Shown here piece by piece: positions 24,510-36,331 of a stretch of DNA of 64,000 bases. Numbering within the stretch: the first letter of the stretch is position 1; the number at the start of each line of letters is the position of its first letter. The stretch is from the NCBI GenBank assembly GCA_030159075.1, contig BROG01000244.1:739001-803000 (forward strand), read 5' to 3'. Source of the stretch: Atrina japonica. Lineage: Eukaryota > Mollusca > Bivalvia > Pterioida > Pinnidae. The notes beneath the pieces were generated by a model. That model was not told the DNA's origin, made no database searches, and was given only the letters and a program-made list of their open reading frames with translations. The translations under genes were made by a program, and so were the position numbers.

Positions 24510-26850
24510 CTTGTCAATGGCGGGCCGTGTTTGGGTATGCTGATGGGTGGGCTTGGGCCGACCACAGTCGGGCTCTGCGGGTGGTCGTTAATGTAGGGTG
24601 GGACTGACTGTGGGAGTGGTGGTGTGGGCGGGGGATTCGGGCATTTTTGGTTTTTAAGGTTTTGTGGGGCGTAGTGGTGTTTTACGGGTGGGGGTGGGTG
24701 AAAGGGGGATGGAGGGGAGGGGCGGAGGGTTGTAGCGCGTTGTAGGCGTGTGCGTGTGGTGGGATGTTTGGGGGGTTGGGAGTGGGGATGGTCTGGGGGG
24801 GGAGGGGGGGGGGTGAGAGGTGGGGCACAGAGTGTGGGATTGGGTTAGGGGTGGGGTTGGAGGGACCGGGGGGTGGGGTGTGTGGAGGAAGATGGGGGTG
24901 AGCGTGGGGGTGTGTGTTGTGGGGGTTGGGCGTGTGGTGTCGGTGTGGTGTGTGGCAAAACCTAGGTGTGGTTGTGAGTGCGGTGGTGTTTGTGGGTGTG
25001 TGGGTTGAGGGTTGACAAGTCGGGGGAGGTTGGACTGGTTGTTGTGTGGGGGTTGGGGGGGGGGTGAGGTTGGTGGTAGGGGAGAGTTGTGGGGGGGGGT
25101 GGTGAGGAGGGGTGGGTGTGGATGGGACAGATGTTGTGTTGGTGGGGTTAGGTGGGTGGGTGGGAAGAGGTGGGGTGGGCGGTGTGGAGGGGCGGCGGGA
25201 GCAGAGTGTTGTGCTGGGTTGGGGTGGGGGTGTTGAGGTGGTGTTTGGGTGGGATGGAGGTGGTGTGCGGGGGGGGTGAGAGGCGAGGGGGTGTGAGATG
25301 TGTGGGGTTGTGTTGGGGTGGGGTGCGGGGGGTAGGTCGGTGTGGGTCGGTGGATTGGGGGGTGTAGCCTTAGTGGGGCGTGGGGGCGATGTTTGGGGAT
25401 GGTGATTTGGGAGGGAGAGCGTAGGGGGGGAGGTGAGGCGGATGGGTGTGGCTGTGGGGGGTGTGTAGTGTGGGTGGGGGGGGGGTGGGGGGGTTGTGTG
25501 TAGTGGAGGTGGGGGTTGTGAAACGATATTGGTGGGGTGGAGGAGTGGGCGATCGAGAGGGTGGCGGGGGGGGAAGGGGAGGGTGGGATGGGTTGAGGGT
25601 GTTGGGGGAGGGGTTGGATTGGGAGCGTGTGGGGGAGGGGGGGGAGTGTGGGGGGGTGGAGGGTGTGGATGGGTAAAATGGGAGAGTGAGGGACGGGGGT
25701 GTGGGTTGTGGGGGTGGGTTGGGGTGTTTGGGGGGGGTTGGGGTTGGGGGGGAAGGTCAAAAGAAGGGGCGGCAGGAGGGGGGGGGGGGGGTGGGGCGTG
25801 AGTATGCAAAGTTGGGGGGGTATGGGTTAAGCGTTGAGTGGATGGAGTGGGGAGGTAGGAGGGGGGTGGGGGGGTGTTGTGGGTGGGGGGTGGGGGGAGC
25901 GTTGTTGGGAGGGGCGGTGTTGGGTGTTTGGTGCGGGTTGGGGGGGTGTTGGTGGAACGGATGCGGGGGATGTCGGAGGTTTGGTAGGGTTGTGGCGTTC
26001 TGATTGATGATGGGGAGTTGAGTGAGGTGGTGGAGAGACAAATGGGGGGTGGTTGAGGGGGGTCTGGAGGTGATGGGGGTTTGTTTGGGGAGGGGGCGGG
26101 GGCGGTCAGGGTGTGGGTTGGTAGGGTGATGGGTGAGGGACTGGAGGTGTTGGGGTGGTTGGTTTGGGGATGGGTGGGAGGTGGAGGGGAGTCGTGAGTT
26201 GTGAGGTTTGTTGGGGGGAGGTGGGTCTGGGGGGGGGGTGGTGGGGAGTGGGTGCACGGTGGAGAAGCATGGGTGTGTGGGGTGGGCGGCGAGAGGGGAC
26301 AGGTGGGCGGGAGTGTTGTTGTGGGGTGAGGAGGGAAGGTGGTTGTGGATGGGGGGAGTGTGTGAGTGGGGGAGGTTGGTGGTCGGTGGAGGGGGAAGGG
26401 GTGGGGTGGAGTGGGAGGGAGGGGTGGAAAAAAGGGGGGGGGTTGGGGGGAGGTGAGGTTGAGTGTAGGGTTGTGGGAGGGGCGGTGGTCGTGTGTGTAG
26501 TGGATGGGGGGGGGTGGGGTAGGGGGGTGAGGTTGGGTTTCGAGGCGGTGGGAAGGGTGATGCTGTGATGTGTGGTGGGGGGGTGAGATGTGGTGGTGTG
26601 TGGCTCGCGAGGGGGGAGGTGGTGGGGGGTGGTGGGAGGGAGGGAGTTTGGGTGGAAGGGGGTGGTGGGTGAGATCGGGGGGGTGGGATGGGGCAGGGGG
26701 AGATGGGGGGGGTGGAGGGAGGGAGGTGGATAAAGGTGGGCGGGGGGAAGAGTGGGTTGGGGGTTTGTGGGAGGAGGGGGGTGAGGGGGGGAAGATTGGT
26801 GTGTGTGTGGGGGGTTTGGGGAGGTTGGGCTGGGGGGTGGGGGGTGTGAG
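24510..26850. other. G/T-rich low-complexity insert inside an exon, probable artefact
   Basis: About 2.3 kb made almost entirely of G and T on the plus strand, with few A and very few C. The first 100 bases are more mixed and grade into the biased part; the right edge back to normal exon sequence is sharp. There is no clean tandem unit, no inverted termini and no clear target duplication. It contains very long proline/threonine/histidine-rich minus-strand frames, which result from the lack of stop codons in this composition. An expanded GT-rich satellite is the biological alternative. Confidence 0.7.
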
Positions 26851-26868
26851 ATACACACTTCTGTCCTA
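26851..26868 (+). CDS. Exon: TSP1-18, 3' part (18 nt)
   Basis: Reads T-H-F-C-P plus the split codon, followed by donor GTAAGT. Joined to the A at 24509 the first codon is AAT, restoring the N-T-H-F-C-P ending seen in TSP1-12. The interruption is exact to the base for frame and length, so the module is probably intact in the real genome. Confidence 0.8.
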
Positions 26869-27388
26869 GTAAGTTATTGCATCTTTTATTTCAATGTCCT
26901 CACTACTTTCATCGTTTGACTAAAAGAAGGTTGTTCCATACATTTTGCGAGTATTAGATTGCTTGGTAAACGTCAAAAAATTTAAATCCTTAAAATATTG
27001 TCGACGTGTAGAAAAACTACAATAGCAAATTGGATGACATTACAAGATGCAGCTATTATTAAGATACATGTTCTTTAATTTGAAGAACTTAAAATCAAGT
27101 CAGAATTTGTAAAATATTTAATTTGATATTTAAATATTTAATCAATTTCTTTTTCTACAAATGTTAGATAACCAAGTTAGCCATGTTGGCAGATGATCCA
27201 TTATAATAAAAATCATTATATCACACTATTTTCTGAATAACGTTTTGTCAGTTACATTTCACAGAAATGATAATAATTTTGTGGAATTTATCTTTAATGA
27301 ATCATTTAAAAATCATTTGAATAGCTTTATTTTTTTTCATTCAATTAAAATCATCATTCCAAAGTATCAATTGAACTTTTTTCTCTAG

Positions 27389-27553
27389 TTGATGGCGTGT
27401 GGGACGAATGGTCAAACTGGGAGTACTGTAATGTAACATGTGGTGGAGGAACTCAGTGGCGACACAGGAACTGCACTGGTCCCTTCTATGATGGCGCCCC
27501 ATGTAATGGATCTTTTGACGAGAGTCAGGATTGCAATACACATCATTGTCCAG
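27389..27553 (+). CDS. Exon: TSP1-19
   Basis: A 165-nt phase 1-1 exon with IDGVW, WSNWEYC, CNVTCGGGT and CTGPFYDG. Acceptor TTTTCTCTAG and donor GTATAT. Confidence 0.93.
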
Positions 27554-28310
27554 GTATATGACATATTATTTATTCCTCTAATCAACATGGAACCTGTTCA
27601 AGTTGGAACTTTACACTGAACTGTATTCTTCATAGGATGTGCTTTCTGGTTGAATACCAGTAATTAACACCTATATTGTTTGACTTTTGTCAGCCATCTC
27701 AGTCACTGTAGATCAGTTAACTAAGTGCTTGTATCTAATGATCTGTAACGACAAAGATATCTGTGTAATGACTACACATTTGAAACATATACTTTTTACA
27801 AGTGTAAACGTGTGTAGGATCTACATAAATTATCAAAGTTAAAACATCTGGTGTGTGTTATAGGTTCACCATTTCACTTGCGACACACTTACACATAAAG
27901 ACTTCGGCATTTATATAATTGACACTATGTATACGTATAATGTCATGTGCTCGTGTGTCCTCCATATAATGTCAACTTGTTGAATATTAGTTTGTGTGCA
28001 AATCGGAAAATCTGATGTGCTATATCTGTTTGTTTTAATGTCTTGCTTCTTCGTACCTATGTTTCAGCGAAGTGAAATATTATCGTAAGCGAATCATTAA
28101 GTATACATGATACGAATAGTTTTTTTCACTACTGGTATAGCAATGACTGAAAAAGAAAACAAAATTTTGTTTCTATAATAATTAGTTAATCATTGACAAG
28201 CCTAAATTCTTATATAAGTATGAGTTATGACACAAACATCCGTAGCAATTTACATAAGTATGACTTAAATAAGACATATCATAAGCATTCACCTTAATAA
28301 AAAACGTTGG

Positions 28311-28313
<3 letters not shown>

Positions 28314-28406
<93 letters not shown>
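28314..28406. repeat. (AT)n microsatellite
   Basis: About 93 nt of pure AT/TA repeats in the intron after TSP1-19. Confidence 0.97.
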
Positions 28407-28408
<2 letters not shown>

Positions 28409-28546
28409 TATATCTGGTGATATGTATCGCATGTTACATAATTACAGTAATATTTGGTTTCAGGATTGATGAAAACTTAAAACAGAAACAATTACACGGG
28501 ATAACTCTACCGCCGACAATAAAAAGCTTATGTTTAGTATGATTTA

Positions 28547-28752
28547 ACACGACTAATTATGACTAGTATTATGACTAATCATGACTGGTATTATGACTAA
28601 TTATGACTAGTATTATGACTAATATGACTAATTATGACTATTATAATGACTAATATTATGACTAGTTATGACTAAGTATTATGGCTAATTATGATTAGTA
28701 GTATGACTTATTATGACTAGTAATATGACTAATATTATGACTAATTATGAAT
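28547..28752. repeat. About 22-bp tandem repeat (TATGACTAAT-based)
   Basis: Irregular copies of TATGACTAATTATGACTAGTAT with some truncated to half-units. Confidence 0.88.
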
Positions 28753-29553
28753 TGTATTAGACATATCGACAGGCTTAATCTATTTCGACGATACATAAAT
28801 ATAAAGATGAAATCATATACTAAAGTGTTAACAACAGCAAAGTCTTCGTATAATATACAAATATTATGCTTTCCAGTTTTGCATTTTAAAATGTATGACC
28901 AACGTCTGTTTATCCTAAAGCATAGCTAAATATGCCACAATTAAGTCAATTAAAAAATGAATGAAAGTCATTTTACACCTACAAAATAAAAGGCCTGTGA
29001 ACCTTGTGGAAAAGATGGCCATGTCTGGAAATGTTTATTATGTGTATACATTTCTCCTTCTTTAAGATGTCAGTTTTATTATGACTATTTATAACTGTTT
29101 ACTTTTTAAAATTCATTATATGTTAGTCCTACTAACAGCATTATCACAATAGATCCTCAATTTTCTTGCTAATGCACTTGTTGTCTTTGCTTACGTCATT
29201 AATTGTTATATATGTCTGTACAAAATTTTACTCTTATATTTTTGTATAAATAATGCTTGATAATAAAGGAAAAATAATGTCTTTTTGTAAGTTATTTCAA
29301 AATTATGTGCTTAATTATTGGACTTGTAACTGGAATATTCATATCTATTGCAATAATTTTTGGCACCTGGCTATTATACATATGTGTGGAATTTTGTTCA
29401 TTTGAATTCGTGAATTTAATTTTGATTCATTTCAGTTTTGAAGGAAATATTTTACCATTCTTTTTAAAATTGCAATTGTTCATAGAGCGCTTATGTATGA
29501 TAAAGTTTTATACAGTAATCAATTGATATGGGTTTATTATTTCTTTGATAAAG

Positions 29554-29718
29554 TTGATGGCGTCTGGGATGTATGGAGTGCCTGGGGAAGTTGCAATGTC
29601 ACGTGTGGTGGTGGTATTCAGATCAGGAACCGTACCTGTGATGGTCCCTTCTATGGCGGCTTAAATTGTAGAGGTGACAGTGACGACTTCCGGGAGTGTA
29701 ATAACTTTAACTGTCCGA
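29554..29718 (+). CDS. Exon: TSP1-20
   Basis: A 165-nt phase 1-1 exon with VDGVW, WSAWGSC, CNVTCGGG and CDGPFYGG. The acceptor TTGATAAAG is purine-rich near the junction. Donor GTAAGT. Confidence 0.93.
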
Positions 29719-30373
29719 GTAAGTATATAATGTATTATAATTACACAGTTATTTTATCTGTTAGATCCATTTCACAATCATTGAAATACATTTCTGTGCA
29801 CCAGTTATTACAGCGAACCCCCAAATATTTTATTCATTTAAGAGTCATTGTGTTTAATCGGGTCAGTACCCACATTTGTCTCTCTTCCTCCCTCCACAGG
29901 TACGCGATTCCTCATTACTGAAAATTTTACTCATAAGTCATAATGTCCTCAGATTTAGCATTTTTATTTGAGCATTTGAACATGATATAGTTAGTGATAA
30001 GTTGAAATATGTTGAATATTTGATCATTCAAAGACCTAAATAATTTAATACACGCAAATCGTTAGTTTAAGATAAGTAACGTTTAATCGGGACGTTCTAA
30101 CATTAAAATGATTTATTAGGTGCAAAGTGAAACACAAGCGAGTATTATTGTTAATGATGAAATAAATAAGACTTATTTGAGTAGTTTTAAAATATATTTA
30201 TGGAATACAAATTGCACTCTTATTTATAGCAATACAATGCGAGTGTGTACTTAGTTTTAACATAGGGCTTTGGGTCTTACCGTTATACTTTGTTTTCGAT
30301 ATTTTGAAATCTGTGTGATTGTTTTGTAAATGACTGCTTATTTATTTTCTAGAAATTATTACTTTAATGTTGA

Positions 30374-30377
<4 letters not shown>

Positions 30378-30418
<41 letters not shown>

Positions 30419-30484
30419 TCTCTCTGTCTGTCTCTCTCTGTCTCTCTGTCTCTCTCTCTCTCTGTCTGTCTGTCTGTCTCTCTC

Positions 30485-30573
<89 letters not shown>
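30378..30573. repeat. (CT)n tract with CTGT interruptions
   Basis: Nearly 200 nt of CT repeats with scattered TG steps in the first half, ending about 42 nt before the TSP1-21 exon. It forms a very long pyrimidine tract on the sense strand. Confidence 0.96.
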
Positions 30574-30575
<2 letters not shown>

Positions 30576-30615
30576 TTAATATATAAATAATTAATGCATG
30601 GTTCCTTTTTCACAG

Positions 30616-30780
30616 TCGACGGAGTTTGGAAAGCTTGGAGTGATTGGGATAATTGTAGCCTACCCTGTGGAGGAGGGGAACAGTCAAGGTACAGGGATTG
30701 TGACGGACCATTCTATGGCGGACAAAACTGTACGGGAAACGAGACAGAGACCAGGGATTGCAATACGCATAATTGTCCAG
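30616..30780 (+). CDS. Exon: TSP1-21
   Basis: A 165-nt phase 1-1 exon with IDGVW, WSDWDNC, CSLPCGGG and CDGPFYGG. Proline replaces the fucosylated residue, as in TSP1-6 and TSP1-12. The acceptor TTTTTCACAG lies about 40 nt after a 196-nt CT tract. Donor GTAAAG. Confidence 0.93.
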
Positions 30781-31035
30781 GTAAAGCTTTCATTTGTTTG
30801 TATTTAAGAACCCAGAAATTACAGAGAATCCATATACCCTTCCTGATCTCCCCTTTCAGCAATGTTGGTCATATATAAATAAGTAAATCTGTTTTGTACC
30901 ATTATATCATGTTATGAATAGTGATAATTATATTTCACATCTAATTGCGCCTTCGAGATCAAAGTTGAGTTCAATTAGTATAATTGTTACATTTGTCTGT
31001 TTTCTGATAAAAACATGTTCGTTTCGTTTATATAT

Positions 31036-31040
<5 letters not shown>

Positions 31041-31107
<67 letters not shown>
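31041..31107. repeat. (GA)n microsatellite
   Basis: 67 nt of GA repeats between TSP1-21 and TSP1-22. Confidence 0.97.
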
Positions 31108-31109
<2 letters not shown>

Positions 31110-31224
31110 AATTTTGATTATACATGTATGTTAGTTTTGATTATTATAGACCTGATTTCTATGTGTATATTTTAAGAGATTATTTCATTTCTTTCTTTTC
31201 CAACCTTCACCATATTCTTTGCAG

Positions 31225-31389
31225 TTGATGGTGTTTATATGAACTGGTCTGATTGGTACCCGTGTAACGTGACTTGTGGTGGTGGCGGACAGTGGAGGAA
31301 CAGAACGTGTGTAGGTCCATTTTATAAGGGTAATCCATGTATTGGGGACCCCGAGGAGTTCAGAACATGCAGTGAACATAATTGTCCAA
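31225..31389 (+). CDS. Exon: TSP1-22
   Basis: A 165-nt phase 1-1 exon with VDGVY, WSDWYPC, CNVTCGGGG and CVGPFYKG. Acceptor TTCTTTGCAG and donor GTAAAT. Confidence 0.93.
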
Positions 31390-32107
31390 GTAAATATATC
31401 TTTTAACTTTTATATCGTTGATTAAAATTATTCATGTCAGTAAATTGTTTTCTTGTAATTATTCAATATTTCTTTAAATATCAAAATGATTAATATTTAT
31501 ATATTTTGTCAAATAGAAAGTTTATTAATCAAAATTATATTTTGTAATAATAAAATAAGTGTTTGAATACCAACAAACCAATTAATGTCTTTCTTATATT
31601 ATTACATCAAGGAACTAATTTTGTATTTTTTTGTAATTGTCCTCTGTTTAAGGCCTTTCAGTATCGCTTTATTTGTTTCACATACTTCTTATCATATCCT
31701 ATTGTTTTCTACAGTACTATCATTGATACTTGAACTTTATATATTCCTCTTAAGCACCACTCTGACAAAACACATTGAAATATCACACTTCTGGTTGCGG
31801 GGACACTTCAACTTTATATCTTGGAAACCGTTTTTGTTGTTTAAAACATTCAAACTATTGTTTCGCTGCATTGATTGACATCTGATAATTTGTATTCAGC
31901 AAAATCAAATAAAAATGTAGATATAGTTAGATATGCTTTTAAAATGATTTTGAATATATAATCGGATTAACATGTTCCCGCATACAAAATATGACGTTAC
32001 TACACTAATGTTTTATTAATTAAATAATTACTATCAATAATTTACAAGTAAAACATAAGTTAATGAATTACAACATTCATACACTAAATTATTTTAAAAC
32101 ATTTCAG

Positions 32108-32272
32108 TTGATGGAGTGTGGGACGACTGGAGTGCTTGGGGACAATGCAGTGTGACATGTGGTGGGGGTATTCAGTGGAGAGATAGGGAATGCTACGGTC
32201 CTTTTTACGGTGGAAGCAATTGCACAGGTGCAAGCGAGGAATCTCAAGACTGCAATACCTTTAATTGCCCAG
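32108..32272 (+). CDS. Exon: TSP1-23
   Basis: A 165-nt phase 1-1 exon with IDGVW, WSAWGQC, CSVTCGGG and CYGPFYGG. Acceptor ACATTTCAG and donor GTAAGA. A dispersed repeat begins about 30 nt into the following intron. Confidence 0.93.
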
Positions 32273-32304
32273 GTAAGAATGTCTTTAAATACTATAAACA
32301 TAAT

Positions 32305-32400
32305 ACCAAAGTTATAATGCTCAAGACGATATCGTTTCTGTCAATTCGACTTCATCAGTTGAGCAGCTCCAATTTAAAAGTATTTTCTAAAGAGAAAGTG
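32305..32400. repeat. Dispersed repeat, CAAGACGATCGTTTCTGT family, copy 2
   Basis: Shares CCAAAGTTATAATGCTCAAG and GACTTCATCAGTTGAG with the copy at 48474 over roughly 75 nt. Confidence 0.6.
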
Positions 32401-33222
32401 GTATCATACAAGGCCAAATAATATCTCTAAAAATATAGCCGAAATCCGTCTGAGAGTAACCACTGTAAAAAAAATGACTATCTTAGCTTTAGAAAATTTT
32501 CGAATTTAAAAAGTGTTATCAGTGCCAAATATTACTTTATTACAAGATGAACAGCTGGTACCGAAATACCAAGTAAATAGGATATTCAGGACTTTAATGC
32601 CTCAAAGGTGAATGCTATAAAGAGAGTATTTTGTAATTCTGTAACTCACTATTTTTATATGTATTTTGTTTTGATCTATGTTTAGGTTATTAATCAGTCT
32701 TAATTAGTCAATTAACGTCATCATTTAAAAGTCCTTTTTGACGCCAGGTTAAGATATTTCATTTTGAAATAGATATTTGGATGAATGATAACGATAGGTT
32801 TCATAACACAAAATGTTTTAAACGTTGAGTGTTATAAAAGAAACAGCATGGGAAATACATCTTAGTGGACACATTAATGGTCAGTGTGTGATAACTAAGA
32901 ATTCTCTTTGGCGTATTGTATACATGGACATGTTCGCTTCCGTTTAATTTTCGCCATTTTTGTCCTTAGATGAGGGGGTGAAATTAGATATAAAAGCGAA
33001 CTTACAACCTAAATAATTGAGGCACTGTTGTATATGCCAGAGTATGTGAGTATGGTGGTTCACAGTGAATTTAAAATGGGGTGAATTGTGTCTATCGCAT
33101 AGGGCGAAATTAATCAGGGGCGAAAATATTCTGGAATACAGTATTTATTCAAGAAAATATACTTATTAGTTTACAGTTATTCATGTATCAATTTCATGGG
33201 ATATAAACCTATATATTTGCAG

Positions 33223-33387
33223 TGGATGGAGTGTTTTTAGAATGGAATGCCTGGAAAGATTGCAGCGTATCTTGTGGAGGGGGGACACAGATGAGGCACA
33301 GAGAATGTATCGGACCATTCTACAATGGAGCGAACTGTATTGGAGCATTTGACGAGACACAAGATTGCCAAACACAAAATTGTCCTG
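33223..33387 (+). CDS. Exon: TSP1-24
   Basis: A 165-nt phase 1-1 exon with VDGVF, WNAWKDC, CSVSCGGGT and CIGPFYNG. Acceptor TATTTGCAG. The donor GTCAGA is weak compared with its neighbours, so this exon could be skipped at times; skipping keeps the frame. Confidence 0.9.
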
Positions 33388-34037
33388 GTCAGACATGGAT
33401 TGCAGTCAAATCCATTGATAACTGTTTTCTTCTATTTCAGTGTGACATTCATTTTTCATGGAGACTCATATCTGTCGCCAAGACAAATGAATTGTCAATT
33501 TTATATATCATTAATTATCACCTTGTATAGTGCTCCGTTCACCGCATCTTCTAACAAAAATCTGGGACGAAGTGCCCTACTCAGCTGCACTTTCAATTTC
33601 CCACAATTCACAGCAAACTCATTTCCCCTTGCACATCCTTCATATGATGTTGTTTCACTTAGACTAGATTTCATTGTCATAGATTTACTTTTTTTTTTAA
33701 AAAATGCTCCTTAGAATATATTTCGTTAATTAGATATTAGATTTCTGATTCACAAAATTTTAACTGTTCACGAACATTCTGTCGTAGAAATAAATCCCGA
33801 TTGCAATATATTTTGTTGAACTGTTTTAAGTTTTTTCTTTTTACCAATAAAAGTATGTCATCATTTCATTATCATAGAAATAATAAGTAATATACTTCAA
33901 CATTTAGAGAAAATGCATTAATATTAATTTAAATGAAACTTTATCTGAAAAATTTAACTTTTATGAAATATTTAATGTTTTTGTTGTGACTATGCGTTAG
34001 TATGCTTCGAATTTTTTGACCAAGAAAACTTTTTCAG

Positions 34038-34202
34038 TGGATGGAAAGTTTTTAGAATGGTCTGCGTGGGGCGCATGTGATGTCACATGTGGCGGAGGTA
34101 TTCAATACAGAAACAGGACCTGTGATGGTCCATATTTTGGTGGAAAGAACTGTACTGGAGACCCTATTGAAAGTCAAGATTGTAACACAGAGGAATGTCC
34201 AG
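34038..34202 (+). CDS. Exon: TSP1-25
   Basis: A 165-nt phase 1-1 exon with VDGKF, WSAWGAC, CDVTCGGG and CDGPYFGG. Acceptor CTTTTTCAG and donor GTATTC. It is the last of the continuous run of 165-nt repeats. Confidence 0.93.
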
Positions 34203-34235
34203 GTATTCTATATTATTTGATATTAAATTAAGTTA

Positions 34236-34333
34236 CAGTGGGGCTTTGATTAGGACAATATAATTTAACGAGTACTTAAATAAATAAACTAATAACTTCT
34301 ATCATTCGTCCTAATTCTGAAGTTCCACTGAGA
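34236..34333. mobile_element. Small TIR element (MITE), about 98 bp
   Basis: Left end CAGTGGGGCTTTGATTAGGAC and right end GTCCTAATTCTGAAGTTCCACTG are inverted repeats. The CAGTGG termini resemble those at 8367. It starts 33 nt after the TSP1-25 donor. Confidence 0.6.
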
Positions 34334-35281
34334 ATAAATATTTCGTACATTAAGTCGGAGTAATGGGTTAATTATCATTAGAATCAAGTCACGCATTTTC
34401 AACAAATTTCCATTCTGTTTCTCAAACACTCGTAAATGTAAACAAACTTCATGTCCGAAATCTTTGATTTCGACAAAATACTTCGAGTATCATTTATTCG
34501 ATCTGAATTAAAACATGTGCAACACCTACATTTTACTATGATTTTGAATTATGATTATGTTAAAAAAAACATTTACCAGTGTTTGTGAAAATGATCGATG
34601 CTTTCTTATTTTAGAAGTTTTTGTTAATTGGCGGATACAATTTATCTATATATATATATATATTTTTAAAATATTCTTCAGTGTTCAAATCTTTATGATA
34701 AACATATATCAGCTGTGAATATAATGGACTTAACACACTTGGTTTCTCAGCTTCATGTATCATTTGAATTATCCATTTTGACTTTCCATAATATTGACAT
34801 AACAAAGCGTATGGTATGCGTACGTACATTGTATAGCAGTGACAAATACCGATTAGTCCAACCTATCTATATTTTATAGTGCTAGTGTTTATGATTGCTG
34901 TTGTACGCTGTCGCAGACAATACATTTGGCAAACATGTACATGCTTATTGTTTGAAATTCAATACGTGAATTACTTATTCAGAGTTTTATATAATGGCAG
35001 GATCTGTAATGCGCAAAGTACAAAATGATCACATATCATACATTATGTTGAATTTGAATATTGTAAATAAAGGCTATTACTGTCAAACTGCGCATAAGTT
35101 GTCAAAGCTTTCTTGTCTCCAGCCTGCGTTTTAAATGTGTTAGAATAGGTCAGAGAGAAAGAGATAAAACCATTGCATTGTAAAACAGTGTAGACAGACA
35201 AACGATGAGAGAAGACCAGTAATTGATAAGTAATGTCATTGGTCAACACCTGTTGTTATCACATGTATAGCGTTGCATTAT

Positions 35282-35436
35282 AGATCCTTTCATGATAACT
35301 GCGGTCCTGTAACTTAGAGTGGCAAAATAATACAGATTCCCGTAAAATGATGTCAAGAAACGATCAGTTACTATAGCGACGTCTATATTTTGCGGTTATC
35401 GGTATCACAGGACCGCAGTTAACGTGAAAGGGTCTA
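35282..35436. mobile_element. Small TIR element (MITE), about 155 bp
   Basis: Left end AGATCCTTTCATGATAACTG then CGGTCCTGT; right end ACAGGACCG then CAGTTAACGTGAAAGGGTCT. Inverted repeats of about 30 bp with few mismatches; TA at both flanks. Confidence 0.7.
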
Positions 35437-36154
35437 CTGGAATGATTTAAACTTCATTTATATTTACCATTGACAATGTGATCGCGTAATTAACTTTAAC
35501 ATAATTATCATGAAATGACTCTTTTCGGTTTTAATTCATATTGATATAAATACATGAAGACATTTAGTAAAGGCGTATTGTCACTTCAAGTACACGTTAA
35601 TATTAGCCTGATATTTTTTCATTTGAAGATATTTTATTCAATATTTATGATTCAGCCAAATCAATCTACATACAATTCCATTTGGAATTTTACGTTTATA
35701 AACAAAATGTTCTGTCGTATATTAACAATAGTAATAGAGATAAACAAAATAGACCCACGTGATCATGTTCTGTCATTTTCATGTTTATTTCATCGTAGTT
35801 ATCCAGAAATCGGTGCAACTTACTATGTATCATTTCATGCTCAGGATATTTTTTCTCGTGTTGTTCAAGAGTGATCATTCAATTAGAACTCAATATGCTA
35901 CAGGGACAGAAAAAGCTGCTAGTGCTACCCAATAAATAAATTGTAAATTATGAAATAAATACACGAATCTTTTCCGCATTGAGTGAATGAAACTAGAAAA
36001 CAGTAAAATGGCATTTTCCTTTATGATCCCATTACGTATCACATCGAGTTCCAAGTTAGATAGGAAGTTATATTGGTGACGGGGTCATTATATACACATG
36101 GTACCAAAAGATGCGAGAATTACAATATTTACTTGTTATGAAATTAAGTAACAG

Positions 36155-36331
36155 CACAATGGAATCCCTGGAGTCCGTGGTTCCCCTGCAATGAGCCATG
36201 TGGTGGCGGCAAGAGGATGAGAGTTAGGGTTTGCTCTAAAACAAACAAATGTGTCGGACTAGGTTTTCAATTACAAGATTGCAATACGCATCCTTGTAAA
36301 AGGAAACGTCGGGATAGCAACATAGATGTCG
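36155..36331 (+). CDS. Exon: TSP1-26, divergent, with a furin-like tail
   Basis: A 177-nt phase 1-1 exon. The acceptor AAGTAACAG has little pyrimidine tract; donor GTAAGA. It encodes WNPWSPWFPC, CNEPCGGG and NTHPC, then KRKRRDSNIDV instead of the usual CP ending. The loop between cysteines three and four is short (CSKTNKC). KRKRR followed by D fits a proprotein convertase consensus (R-x-K/R-R). CNEPC lacks the fucose acceptor. Confidence 0.85.

Larger units (their letters stand above)
27554..29553. other. Intron, TSP1-19 to TSP1-20
   Basis: 2.0 kb with the AT microsatellite and the 22-bp array. No exon seen. Confidence 0.55.
34203..36154. other. Intron, TSP1-25 to TSP1-26
   Basis: 2.0 kb with the two MITEs at 34236 and 35282. 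A 106-codon frame at 35554 has no recognisable product. Confidence 0.55.

Noticed and set aside
24682..26856. Minus-strand open frames of 724, 368 and 250 codons rich in Pro, Thr and His
   Set aside because: They exist because the G/T-rich sequence lacks stops on both strands. Several frames overlap, all have biased composition, and the block interrupts a real exon.
30330..30613. Ser/Leu- and Arg/Glu-rich frames
   Set aside because: They are translations of the CT/GA microsatellite.
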